Assembly (NCBI GenBank): GCA_000413015.1
Contig: KE332515.1
Span: 1,257,702 to 1,321,701, forward strand
From: Treponema socranskii subsp. paredis ATCC 35535
GTDB lineage: Bacteria; Spirochaetota; Spirochaetia; Treponematales; Treponemataceae
Direction: 5' to 3'
Length of the DNA stretch: 64,000 bases
Within the stretch, counting starts at the first letter, position 1. Every line of letters begins with the position of its first letter. The translations under genes and the position numbers were made by a program. Shown here in pieces: positions 53,114-61,288 of this stretch. The notes beneath the pieces are model-generated. The model ran no database searches and had not been told where the DNA came from. It was given only the letters and a program-made list of their open reading frames with translations.

Positions 53114-55470
53114 AAAAGCGTCATGCGGCAGCTCTCGGCATTGCGGGAGCGCTGCTGCTTTTTTGCCTTGTCGATGTCGTCCGCAGTAAAGCGAACGGCA
53201 TCCTCGACGGCATCTCTTTTTCCGGCGCCTATGCCGACCGGAACGGAAAACTCCTCCGCGTATACCTGACGCCGGACGAACGCTTTCGCATTTATAAACC
53301 CGTTACGGAATTTCCGAAAGAATTTCTCGAAGCGCTTTTGCTTCGGGAAGACCGTCGTTTTTACGTGCATCACGGCATCAATCCCGCATCCCTCATACGC
53401 GCGGGCTGGGAAACCTACGTAAAGCGATCGCGCGTTATAGGCGCATCGACGATTACGATGCAGACGGCGAAATTGAAATACCGTCTGTATACGCGAAGCA
53501 TTCCCGGAAAACTCGCGCAGATTTTTTTAGCGCTTCGTCTCGAAGTTTTGTATTCGAAACAGGACATACTCGACGCGTACGTCAACCTCGCACCCTGCGG
53601 AAAAAACATCGAAGGCTTCGAAGCGGCTTCTTATTATTTTTTCGGAAAGAGCATCGAAAAGACGGATCTGCCGCAGCGCCTCATGCTCTGCGTACTTCCG
53701 CAAAATCCCGCAAAGCGATGTCCCTCCGCATCTCATATCCCGGACGAACTCATCGACGCAAGACTCTCTCTCTTCGACGAATGGATAAAGGAACATCCGG
53801 CGGCGGGCGGCGAGCGCTCTTTTATCGCATCTCACCCTCAGCTCGTCTGCGCTTTTCCCGACAAAACGCCGCACTATACCCGTATGCTCGAATTGCAAAG
53901 ACCGCATCGCGCGCATCCGCAAAAAATTATTAAGACGACAATCGATTCGAATTTGCAGGAACTCGTTGAATCGCGCATCCGTTTTTTTATCAACCGGAAG
54001 CGGCATTTGGGCATTGCGAACGCCGCGGTTCTCCTCGCCGATTCCGAAACGATGGAAGTGCTTGCGGCAGTCGGTTCGGCGCGTTTTTACGACGACGCCA
54101 TTCAAGGGCAGGTCGACGGCAACATCGCAAAGCGTTCGCCCGGCTCCGCGCTGAAACCTTTTATATACGCGCTCGCCCTCGATCAGGGAATCATCCATTA
54201 CGGCACGATGCTCAAAGACACGCCGTCGAGTTTCAGCGAATATACGCCCGACAACTACGGCAATACATTCAAAGGCCCGATAAAAGCATGGCAGGCGCTT
54301 ACGGAAAGCCGCAATATCCCCGCGATAACGCTCGCACGAAAATTGAAAAATCCCGATCTCTACGATTTTTTAGCGGACGCAGGTATCTCCGCCCTCAAAG
54401 CGAAGGACAGCTACGGGCTTTCGATCGTGCTCGGAAGCGCGGACGTAACGCCCTTCGAACTTACGACGTTGTACGCTTCTCTCGTAAACGGAGGTACGGA
54501 GCGGCCGCTTAAAACGGTTATGAGCGAAAGCCGTGCGGCAATCGGCGACGCATTAACGATTAATAATTTTAAAGAACATCGGCTGTTTTCTCCCGAAGCG
54601 GCATTTATCGTGTGCAAAATGCTCGAGCAAAATCCTCCGCCCGTCGAAGCAAGACCTGCCGAAGCGAAAGCCGTTCCTATCGCTTATAAAACGGGAACGT
54701 CCGTCGGCTTCCGCGATTCGTGGACGGCGGGCTTTTTCGGCAAGTACGTGATGTGCGTGTGGATAGGAAATTTCGACGGTCTCGGAAACAATGCGTTTCT
54801 CGGACGCAGTGCCGCAGCTCCCCTTTTTTTTGCGATCGCCGACAGCATGATCGCGTCGGGCAGAGTCGGCGCATCCCGGAAGTCTCCGCCTGAAGGAGTG
54901 ACGAAGATACGCGTGTGTTCCGTGTCGGGCGCCGTTCCGAACGACGACTGTCCGCATACCGAAGAAGCGTGGTTTATCCCCGGAGTGTCGCCGATAGCGA
55001 AGTGCCGCATTCATCGAAAGATAACGATCGACACGAGAAGCGGCTACCGCACCGATGAAACCGGAAAGCCGTACTGCAAAGAAGTCGTGCGCGAATTTTG
55101 GCCGAGCGATTTGCAGGCGCTTTTTGCCGAAGCGGGACTGCCGCGTCTTTCTCCTCCCGATTATCCGCCGGAGCGAAGCAAAAGCGGTTTATACAAAAGC
55201 GGTTATCCGCCGGAAATACGCTCGCCTCTCAAACATACCGAATACGTGTTCCGCTCGTCCGATCCCGCGCGCAGCACCATCGTTTTGAGCGCGTCAGCCG
55301 ATGCCGATACGAAAGAATTGTTTTGGTTTTCGGGCGCGTCGTTTATCTGCAAAAGCGCGCCGGGCGAAAAATACGAATGGAAGCCCGCTCCCGGCGTTTA
55401 CGAACTCACCGTCGCCGACGGCAAAGGCAGAAGCGATTCTTGTACGGTGAAGATTCGAAGCGCGGACTAA
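53110..55470 (+). CDS. pbpC: Penicillin-binding protein 1C (bifunctional murein synthase)
   Basis: 786 aa. N-terminal signal anchor (AALGIAGALLLFCLVDVV). Glycosyltransferase domain about residues 50-220, with the catalytic Glu region LLREDRRFYVHHGINPASLI and RVIGASTITMQTAKL. Transpeptidase domain with SxxK at Ser346 (SPGSALKPFIYAL), SxN in ALTESRNIPAI and KTG in IAYKTGTSVGFRDSW. The C-terminal 90 residues are the BiPBP_C beta domain of PBP1C. It probably repairs peptidoglycan where A2M senses breach. Start ATGA overlaps the A2M stop. Confidence 0.96.
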   Translation: MKKRHAAALGIAGALLLFCLVDVVRSKANGILDGISFSGAYADRNGKLLRVYLTPDERFRIYKPVTEFPKEFLEALLLREDRRFYVHHGINPASLIRAGWETYVKRSRVIGASTITMQTAKLKYRLYTRSIPGKLAQIFLALRLEVLYSKQDILDAYVNLAPCGKNIEGFEAASYYFFGKSIEKTDLPQRLMLCVLPQNPAKRCPSASHIPDELIDARLSLFDEWIKEHPAAGGERSFIASHPQLVCAFPDKTPHYTRMLELQRPHRAHPQKIIKTTIDSNLQELVESRIRFFINRKRHLGIANAAVLLADSETMEVLAAVGSARFYDDAIQGQVDGNIAKRSPGSALKPFIYALALDQGIIHYGTMLKDTPSSFSEYTPDNYGNTFKGPIKAWQALTESRNIPAITLARKLKNPDLYDFLADAGISALKAKDSYGLSIVLGSADVTPFELTTLYASLVNGGTERPLKTVMSESRAAIGDALTINNFKEHRLFSPEAAFIVCKMLEQNPPPVEARPAEAKAVPIAYKTGTSVGFRDSWTAGFFGKYVMCVWIGNFDGLGNNAFLGRSAAAPLFFAIADSMIASGRVGASRKSPPEGVTKIRVCSVSGAVPNDDCPHTEEAWFIPGVSPIAKCRIHRKITIDTRSGYRTDETGKPYCKEVVREFWPSDLQALFAEAGLPRLSPPDYPPERSKSGLYKSGYPPEIRSPLKHTEYVFRSSDPARSTIVLSASADADTKELFWFSGASFICKSAPGEKYEWKPAPGVYELTVADGKGRSDSCTVKIRSAD

Positions 55471-55540
55471 AAATACGATCGCTTAGCGACATACCGAAAA
55501 CAGTGCGTTTCGTTTAAGTTCAAGTTTTTGAAAACTCGAA

Positions 55541-55590
55541 GTTAAACGAGCCGCGCTATTTCAGCGGCCCGTTTAAACCTTTCTTTTCAG
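55541..55590. terminator. Hairpin between convergent pbpC and thrC-like genes
   Basis: TTAAACGAGCCGC (55542-55554) pairs with GCGGCCCGTTTAA (55564-55576), one A-C mismatch, followed by CCTTTCTTTTC. A close relative is at 57748-57800, in another convergent gap. Confidence 0.65.
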
Positions 55591-56894
55591 GCGATACCGG
55601 CGATTATACTGCGCAGTTCGGCTTCCGATGAAATCGCGGGCTTTCCGATACGGACGGCTTTAAGCGCGGATGCGATTCGTTCGGGCACGCAAGGCGCTTC
55701 GCCCGTCGTCCTGCGGACATAATCGGCCGAAAGACAAGGATGATCTCGCGCAACGATAATGACGGCGCCGCCGTCTTCCGACGACATATCGGCTTTCACC
55801 TTTGCCGCAGCATAGGCGCGCCCTGTGTGCCGGTCGGCAAAAATACCGTATTTTACGAAAAGCTCTTTTACCGCGTCGTCTACCATCTTGTCGGTGAGTT
55901 TTACCGGATACACGAAATTGCGCATCATCAGACTGTTTGCGGAAAACACTTCTTCAAGCCGCTCTATATTCGACGGATCGGTCGGATCGGCAGGCATGCG
56001 CTCGGCATACGGGACGACTGAATCGAGGACGATGCAGTCGCCTGCCGCATTGACGGTGAGCGCGTCGGTTGCGGGAATAAAAAAGCCGTTTAAAGGAAGC
56101 GCAAAACGCCAGCTGTACAAACCCGCGACGATATTGCTGTAATTGCCCGGCGCGAGCGCGTAGTACATATCGCCCGGCACTTCGCCTTTCAAGCGCGAAA
56201 ACGCAAACGGATAAAAAAACGCCTGCGGTAAAAGCCGCCCGATATTTGCGGTATTCGCAACGGTCAGGCGATACGCTTCGGAAAAATCCCTGTCGGCGAA
56301 AATACTGCGTACAAGGTTTCGGCAGTCCTCTTCGTTTCCTTCGATTTCTACAGGATAGATATTGCCGCCGTTCCAGCAATAATCGCTTTCCTCCATACCG
56401 TATACGTTTCCTTTCGGACAGACGACGACGGCTTTGATGCGCTTTTTACCGCGCAGTTCCTGTGCAAGGACGGCGCCGGTTTCACGGCGCGTTACCGCCA
56501 AAATCGTCGCGCTGCTTTCTCTCATCTGTAAAATCGTTTCGAGACAGGCGGTAAGATATGCGATGCCGAAATCCCGATGACAACCGGACGGTCCGTGAAA
56601 GAGTTCCAGCATAAAATGCGTATCGTCGAGGCGGCGGACGGCGGGTTCGAAAGGAAAGGCTTTTGTCGCGATCGCTTCGCAGATGATGGGACTGAATTCG
56701 TCTTTGATAAAAGCGGACGTGAGTGCGCCCGCGACCGACGCGAACGATGTCGTTTTATCGGTATAGAGTATCCAGCGCCGCAAGTCTTCCGTATCCGAAG
56801 GTACATAAAGCCCGCCGTCTTCCGGCATGCAGTGCAAGACCGCTTCCGCAAAGCCGACGGTTCTGGATTTGTTTCGTGTACTCGTAAATCGCAT
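55587..56894 (-). CDS. Threonine synthase-like protein with degenerate PLP site
   Basis: 435 aa, collinear with ThrC: N-terminal AVLHCMPEDGGLYVPSDTED, middle VVVCPKGNVYGMEESDYCWN and GNIYPVEIEGNEEDCRNLVR, then VANTANIGRLLPQAFFYPFA. The catalytic region departs sharply. ThrC has FHGPTLAFKDFG with the PLP lysine; here it is FHGPSGCHRDFG, so the Lys is Arg. The phosphate loop SGDTG reads RRETG, SGNFGD reads PGNYSN and the TAHP block reads RDHP. These are several independent losses, pointing to a non-PLP pseudo-enzyme or a different function rather than a sequencing error. It is transcribed from a leaderless promoter divergent from pyrH. Confidence 0.8.
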   Translation of the reverse strand: MRFTSTRNKSRTVGFAEAVLHCMPEDGGLYVPSDTEDLRRWILYTDKTTSFASVAGALTSAFIKDEFSPIICEAIATKAFPFEPAVRRLDDTHFMLELFHGPSGCHRDFGIAYLTACLETILQMRESSATILAVTRRETGAVLAQELRGKKRIKAVVVCPKGNVYGMEESDYCWNGGNIYPVEIEGNEEDCRNLVRSIFADRDFSEAYRLTVANTANIGRLLPQAFFYPFAFSRLKGEVPGDMYYALAPGNYSNIVAGLYSWRFALPLNGFFIPATDALTVNAAGDCIVLDSVVPYAERMPADPTDPSNIERLEEVFSANSLMMRNFVYPVKLTDKMVDDAVKELFVKYGIFADRHTGRAYAAAKVKADMSSEDGGAVIIVARDHPCLSADYVRRTTGEAPCVPERIASALKAVRIGKPAISSEAELRSIIAGIA

Positions 56895-56900
56895 AGTATG

Positions 56901-56929
56901 ATTATAGCTTGAATAGCGGGTTTTGTCAT
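56901..56929 (-). promoter_or_regulatory. Promoter of the thrC-like gene, predicted leaderless
   Basis: Minus strand ATGACA (56924-56929), 17 nt, TATAAT (56901-56906), then 6 nt (CATACT) to the ATG at 56894. Confidence 0.65.
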
Positions 56930-56953
56930 TGCTTAATAAAACGCGATGCGCTA

Positions 56954-56982
56954 TTGCGTTTGCGCTTTATTGGTTTTATAAT
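56954..56982 (+). promoter_or_regulatory. Promoter of pyrH, predicted leaderless
   Basis: TTGCGT (56954-56959), 17 nt, TATAAT (56977-56982), then 7 nt (AAACGTT) to the ATG at 56990. No SD. Confidence 0.65.
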
Positions 56983-56989
56983 AAACGTT

Positions 56990-57691
56990 ATGACAACAAA
57001 AATCCTTTCGGTCGGAGGTTCGATCATCGCCCCCGACAAACCCGATACCGAATTCTTAAACAATTTTATTGCGATGGCGCGCTGCTGGCTCGGCGAGGGA
57101 AACGACCGCCGCCTCATCTTCGTTTCAGGAGGAGGCGCTCCGGCGCGCGTTTATCAAAAAGCGTACGGCGATGTGCTTGAAAAATCCGGCGGAAACAAAC
57201 AAAACGATGCGGCAGACCGGATAGGCATTATGGCGACACGGCTCAATGCTGAGCTTTTAAAAGCCTGCTGTGCCGATCTGTGCCGGGATGAAGTCGTCTG
57301 CGATCCTACGGCGGATATTTCATTCAGCGGAAAAATCCTCGTCGCTGCGGGATGGAAACCCGGATTTTCGACGGACAACGACGCGGTTCTTCTTGCCGAA
57401 AAATTCGGTGCGGATACAGTCGTCAATCTTTCGAATATAGAAAAAGTGTATACCGACGATCCTCGTCATAATCCCGACGCAAAACCGATCGATGAAATTT
57501 GCTGGAAAGATTTCCGCAAAATCGTAGGCGATGCGTGGACGCCGGGAAAAAACGTTCCCTTCGATCCCGTCGCAAGCAAAAAAGCCGAAGAGCTTTCACT
57601 TGCGGTCATCTGCGCATCGGGAAAAAATATTGAAAATATAAAAAACATTCTCGACGGCAAGAATTTTATCGGAACGAAGATCGCGGGATAA
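56990..57691 (+). CDS. pyrH: UMP kinase, archaeal-type sequence
   Basis: 233 aa from the ATG at 56990; the open frame extends to 56909 but the promoter lies inside it. Amino-acid-kinase fold: TKILSVGGSIIAPDKPD binds phosphate, LIFVSGGGAPARVYQKAYGD, GWKPGFSTDNDAVLLAEKFG and VVNLSNIEKVYTDDPRHNPD with the D-P of the nucleotide site, and the end VPFDPVASKKAEELSLAVIC. The SNIEKVYTDDPR and FDPVASKKA words match archaeal-type UMP kinases better than the usual bacterial hexameric ones. It makes UDP from UMP. It lacks the usual tsf/frr neighbours. Confidence 0.85.
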   Translation: MTTKILSVGGSIIAPDKPDTEFLNNFIAMARCWLGEGNDRRLIFVSGGGAPARVYQKAYGDVLEKSGGNKQNDAADRIGIMATRLNAELLKACCADLCRDEVVCDPTADISFSGKILVAAGWKPGFSTDNDAVLLAEKFGADTVVNLSNIEKVYTDDPRHNPDAKPIDEICWKDFRKIVGDAWTPGKNVPFDPVASKKAEELSLAVICASGKNIENIKNILDGKNFIGTKIAG

Positions 57692-57747
57692 GGAGCGGCG
57701 GTATATCGCTGAGCGCATATCGATATCGCGGAAAGGAAGCTGCACGA

Positions 57748-57800
57748 AAACTCGAAATTAAACGAGGCGCGCTGTTTCAGCGGCTCGTTTAAACTTTACC
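57748..57800. terminator. Hairpin between convergent pyrH and e(P4)-like genes
   Basis: TTAAACGAG (57758-57766) pairs with CTCGTTTAA (57784-57792), with an inner CGCTG/CAGCG pair. Sequence is close to 55541-55590 (shared AAACTCGAA and TTTCAGCGG). Confidence 0.65.
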
Positions 57801-57831
57801 TCTCGGACAGTCCTTCCGCTTCATTTCGATA

Positions 57832-58689
57832 TTATTTTTTCCAAACTTTTAAATTATCTCTGCGGATCTTCAGCTTACCGGCCGCATCGGTTTTATAATA
57901 ATCGACGTTCAATCCTCCCTCCCAATTTCCGTAAAGAGGATTCGGCAAAACAATGTATTTTACGCCGAAATCGGATTTGTATTTGTCGACGGCCGCCCGG
58001 CGCGCATCGTTGAGCTTATGATATGTTTCTCCCGTAAAAGCGAAATCGTCCAGATTGTCGCCCATAAACACGACGATTTCATAGCCGGCTTTTTCCACCT
58101 GCTCGAAGCGTCCCGTTTTTTTCGACTCTTTGTCTTTTAAAAGCAGGGACGTCTCATCGACACCGGTAAATCCGAGCGCTTTTAAATTATTAACCGTCGG
58201 CCCGTATTCCGCGCCGGCGATACGGTTCGAAACGTAAAACATTTTGCCCCCGTGCGAATTGACATAGTTTGCAAATTCCACGGCTCCGGGAATCGCGCGC
58301 GCCTGTTCGGCTTCGCACCACGTCGTCCAAGATGCGGGACTGAATCCCTTGTGTTCCAACAGTCGGCTTGCGCCTTCGGCGGAATTATCGATCATCGTTT
58401 CGTCGAGATCGACGACGACCGCTTTTTTCATGCCGTTCGCGGGGCTCGCCGCATCGAATGCCGCTTTGGCCGCATTGAACGCCTGATACGCGAGCGCGCG
58501 ATATTCGCCCGATTGCTGCATCCAGTTGTATGCCAGCATTCCCTGTTCCGCAAGCAGTATTTCATCGGCTTCGTTTTTTGCAGCCGCCGCCTGCTTGGCT
58601 TTTTCCGCCGTCCCTGAAGCGGTTGCACACGATACGAAAAATACCGCGCCGATAAAAATTGCCGAAATCGATTTTACTATACGTTTCAT
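57832..58689 (-). CDS. HAD-superfamily 5'-nucleotidase lipoprotein, e(P4)/class C acid phosphatase type
   Basis: 285 aa. Lipoprotein signal MKRIVKSISAIFIGAVFFVS then Cys21. The HAD nucleophile motif is VVVDLDETMIDNSAEGA (DLDET). The second region is GKMFYVSNR and the third VVFMGDNLDDFAFTGE with the metal-binding acidic pair DNLDD. Tryptophan-rich sites (YNWMQQSGEYRALAYQAFN) match e(P4)-type proteins, which release nucleosides from NMP and NAD-derived nucleotides at the surface in Haemophilus. It follows the UshA-like gene, so the two probably scavenge nucleotides together. SD AGGAGG. A degenerate scaffold repeat (CCCCCG ... CGGGAG, 58716-58752) lies in its leader. Confidence 0.92.
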   Translation of the reverse strand: MKRIVKSISAIFIGAVFFVSCATASGTAEKAKQAAAAKNEADEILLAEQGMLAYNWMQQSGEYRALAYQAFNAAKAAFDAASPANGMKKAVVVDLDETMIDNSAEGASRLLEHKGFSPASWTTWCEAEQARAIPGAVEFANYVNSHGGKMFYVSNRIAGAEYGPTVNNLKALGFTGVDETSLLLKDKESKKTGRFEQVEKAGYEIVVFMGDNLDDFAFTGETYHKLNDARRAAVDKYKSDFGVKYIVLPNPLYGNWEGGLNVDYYKTDAAGKLKIRRDNLKVWKK

Positions 58690-58769
58690 TATAACCTCCT
58701 AATGTATGTAATCGACACTCCCGACGCAGAACGACGGGGGTATTAAATTCTCTGCATAAATAAAATTGT

Positions 58770-58804
58770 GCGGCTTCGATACCGAAAAACGGCGCCGAAG
58801 CCGC
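58770..58804 (-). terminator. Terminator after the UshA-like gene
   Basis: GCGGCTTCG (58770-58778) pairs with CGAAGCCGC (58796-58804). On the minus strand the stem is followed by ACAATTTTATTTA. Confidence 0.55.
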
Positions 58805-58850
58805 AGCGTATTTTTGTTTTACTCTGCCGAATACGGTTTCACCCCGTTCG

Positions 58851-60422
58851 TCACTCGGGCAGTTTTCCGCCTACAAGCGTAATCCGTCCGTCGGTTGCGG
58901 GAGTCACGGCGCCCTGCAATCTCTGCGCGTATTCCATAACGACCGTACTGATGAGCATAGACGTATTGTACGTGTCGATCGAAGTTTTCAGTACCGTATA
59001 ACCGTCGCCGCCTTTTGCCATATAATCGTTCGTGGCAAAGCGATAGGTTCGGTTTTTGTCGATAGGTTTTCCGCCGATTGTCACTTTGCCGATTTTACCG
59101 TTACCGTCCGCGTCATAAGTGATCGTGTAGCGGATCTCTTTTGAAACCTGCGTAAACGCGCCGGCTCCCTGTTTGATGCTGCCGATAAAATCGAAGAGCT
59201 TAACGACGTCTTCGCCTTTCAGCGTGAGCACGTATACATAGTTTTCAAAGGGCAAAACGGTGAGAATATTTTCCCGCGTAACGTTGCCTGCAGGAAGCGG
59301 AGCGCGGATACCACCGCCGTTCGTAATTGCGCCGTCGACCGTAACGCCGGTCGTTTTAAGGTATGCGACCATCGCGTCGGTCACGAGGTCGCCGAGCGCC
59401 ATCTCTTTATAGCGCGTAAGGCGGTTTCCGAATTCGAAAGCGGCCGTCGTTTTCATCACGACTTCTTTTAACGCCGCATTGGCTTTGTCGATATAGGGTT
59501 TTAAAAGCGTTTCAACGTCCGGATCGGGCGGGAACGCTTTGAGCGTAATCGGAACGGCTTTCCACGTAAAATCCGTCATCTTACCGTTGACGATCGTCAT
59601 GACGCCGTCGCCGACGTATTTTCCGTATTCGTTGGCCGTGACGATCGGTACGCCGTTGACGATTTTCGGTTTTTCAAAATACGAGTGCGAGTGGCCGTCG
59701 ACGATCAAATCGATACCCGAAACCTGCTCGGCGAGCTTTACCGACGTATTCTGCGTTTCCGTTTCCGGAACGTCGCCGAGGTGTCCGTCGATGATGACGA
59801 TATCGGCTTTTTCTTTTTCGCGTACGCGTTTTACCATCTGCTTTGCCGCTTCGATTTCATCGATAAAAGTGAGACTCTTGTCGGGGCTTGCGATGACGAG
59901 CGTGCGCAGCGTCGTCAATCCGATGACCGCGACGCGGAAGCCGTCGTAATCTTTAATGATATAAGGTTTGACGAAATAGCGGCTTCCGCGTTTGATATTT
60001 GCGGACACCCACGGGAATTCGGCGATTTTTATCTGCCGTTCGAGCTTTGCGAGCGTTCCGTCGAATTCGTGGTTTCCGAGTACTATGGCGTCGAAGCCCA
60101 TCTTATTGAAACTCATGATGTCCGGTTCCGCATTGAACATATTCGAAAGCGCGGAACCCGTGTTTACGTCTCCCGCATGAAGCACGAGCACGTTTTTGTT
60201 TTGCGCACGCACTTGCTTGATAAACGCCGCCATGGACACGAGTCCGCCGACACCGTCCTTTGTAGCCAAAACGGCGCCGTGAGTGTCGTTGACGTGAAGG
60301 ATGACGAGCTCATGCGCTTTGCCGTCGCTCCGGCGGGGAGAAGGCGTACTTGCACAGCCGCTTGAAAAAAGCGCGATCGCCGCAGCTGCCGCGGCAATCA
60401 TCATTCCGAATCGTTTTTTCAT
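58851..60422 (-). CDS. UshA-type 5'-nucleotidase/metallophosphatase lipoprotein
   Basis: 523 aa. Lipoprotein signal ending LFSSGCAS. N-terminal metallophosphatase with all metal motifs: ILHVNDTHGAVL, VLHAGDVNTGSALSNMF, AIVLGNHEFDGT, IVIIDGHLGDV and IVDGHSHSYF. C-terminal 5-nucleotidase domain carries GAITNGGGIRAPLPAGNVTR and ENILTVLPFENYVYVL, then DYMAKGGDGYTVL. It hydrolyses nucleotides (also UDP-sugars in UshA) in the periplasm to feed nucleoside import. SD ATGGAGG. Same orientation as the e(P4) gene, separated by a terminator-like hairpin. Divergent from thrH. Confidence 0.95.
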   Translation of the reverse strand: MKKRFGMMIAAAAAAIALFSSGCASTPSPRRSDGKAHELVILHVNDTHGAVLATKDGVGGLVSMAAFIKQVRAQNKNVLVLHAGDVNTGSALSNMFNAEPDIMSFNKMGFDAIVLGNHEFDGTLAKLERQIKIAEFPWVSANIKRGSRYFVKPYIIKDYDGFRVAVIGLTTLRTLVIASPDKSLTFIDEIEAAKQMVKRVREKEKADIVIIDGHLGDVPETETQNTSVKLAEQVSGIDLIVDGHSHSYFEKPKIVNGVPIVTANEYGKYVGDGVMTIVNGKMTDFTWKAVPITLKAFPPDPDVETLLKPYIDKANAALKEVVMKTTAAFEFGNRLTRYKEMALGDLVTDAMVAYLKTTGVTVDGAITNGGGIRAPLPAGNVTRENILTVLPFENYVYVLTLKGEDVVKLFDFIGSIKQGAGAFTQVSKEIRYTITYDADGNGKIGKVTIGGKPIDKNRTYRFATNDYMAKGGDGYTVLKTSIDTYNTSMLISTVVMEYAQRLQGAVTPATDGRITLVGGKLPE

Positions 60423-60526
60423 ATTGCCTCCATAAAAATCTACAAATAATTATGTGCCGTATTTCAAAAAAAAGCAATAAAAATTATTATGTATACGATT
60501 TCGCGTACGTACCCTCGCGCCGAGGC

Positions 60527-60555
60527 TTGCTCCCTGCCGTGGTATGTGCTATAGT
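60527..60555 (+). promoter_or_regulatory. Promoter of thrH, predicted leaderless
   Basis: TTGCTC (60527-60532), 17 nt, TATAGT (60550-60555), then 6 nt (TTAGCT) to the ATG at 60562. No SD. Confidence 0.6.
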
Positions 60556-60561
60556 TTAGCT

Positions 60562-61167
60562 ATGTTTATAACTTGTCTTGATCTTGAAGGCGTACTCGTC
60601 CCCGAAATATGGATCGCATTCAGCGAAGCGACCGGCATTCCCGAACTGCGGCGCACGACGCGCGATGAACCGAACTACGATACGCTGATGCGCTACCGGA
60701 TCGATATCCTCGACAAACACAATCTCGGTTTAAATGAAATTCGCGAAACGATAAAAAAAATCGATCCGATGCCCGGCGCAAAAGATTTTCTCGACGAACT
60801 GCGTTCGCTTACGCAAGTGCTCATTTTGAGCGATACCTTCGAACAGTTTGCCGCTCCGCTTATGGAAAAACTCGGGCGCCCGACGATTTTCTGCAATACG
60901 CTGGAACACGACGCAGGCGGAAAGATCACCGGTTATAAAATGCGCTGCCCCGAAAGCAAACTTTCTACGGTAAAAGCACTGCAGTCGGTCGGCTTCGAAA
61001 CGATCGCGGCGGGAGATTCGTTTAACGACCTTGCGATGATCAAAGCTTCCAAAGCGGGATTTTTATTCAAATCGACGCCTCAGATTATTAAAGACAATCC
61101 CTCTCTACCGGCATACACCGAATACTCGGAGCTCCTCGCCGGCATTAAAAACGCGATGCGTCCGTAG
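60562..61167 (+). CDS. thrH: ThrH: phosphoserine phosphatase/phosphoserine-homoserine phosphotransferase
   Basis: 201 aa from the ATG at 60562; the frame opens at 60544 inside the promoter. Strong match to the Pseudomonas ThrH pattern as I remember it: ITCLDLEGVLVPEIWIAFSE, with the HAD nucleophile in the DLEG form typical of ThrH, then RTTRDEPNYDTLMRYRIDIL, VLILSDTFEQFAAPLMEKLG, and ETIAAGDSFNDLAMIKASKA for the metal site. ThrH can dephosphorylate phosphoserine and transfer its phosphate to homoserine, giving the substrate of threonine synthase. The nearby threonine-synthase-like protein lacks PLP residues, so the in vivo role here is more likely serine synthesis. Confidence 0.9.
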   Translation: MFITCLDLEGVLVPEIWIAFSEATGIPELRRTTRDEPNYDTLMRYRIDILDKHNLGLNEIRETIKKIDPMPGAKDFLDELRSLTQVLILSDTFEQFAAPLMEKLGRPTIFCNTLEHDAGGKITGYKMRCPESKLSTVKALQSVGFETIAAGDSFNDLAMIKASKAGFLFKSTPQIIKDNPSLPAYTEYSELLAGIKNAMRP

Positions 61168-61288
61168 CGGAAAGTCGATATCATTCGGCTTCTCCCCGCA
61201 CAGGGCTGCGTGCCGGCAGTACGGCTGCGCGCCGATACCGCCGTCCCGTGCGTTTACACGAAAAATACGGAACGGCTTCAACACGCGC

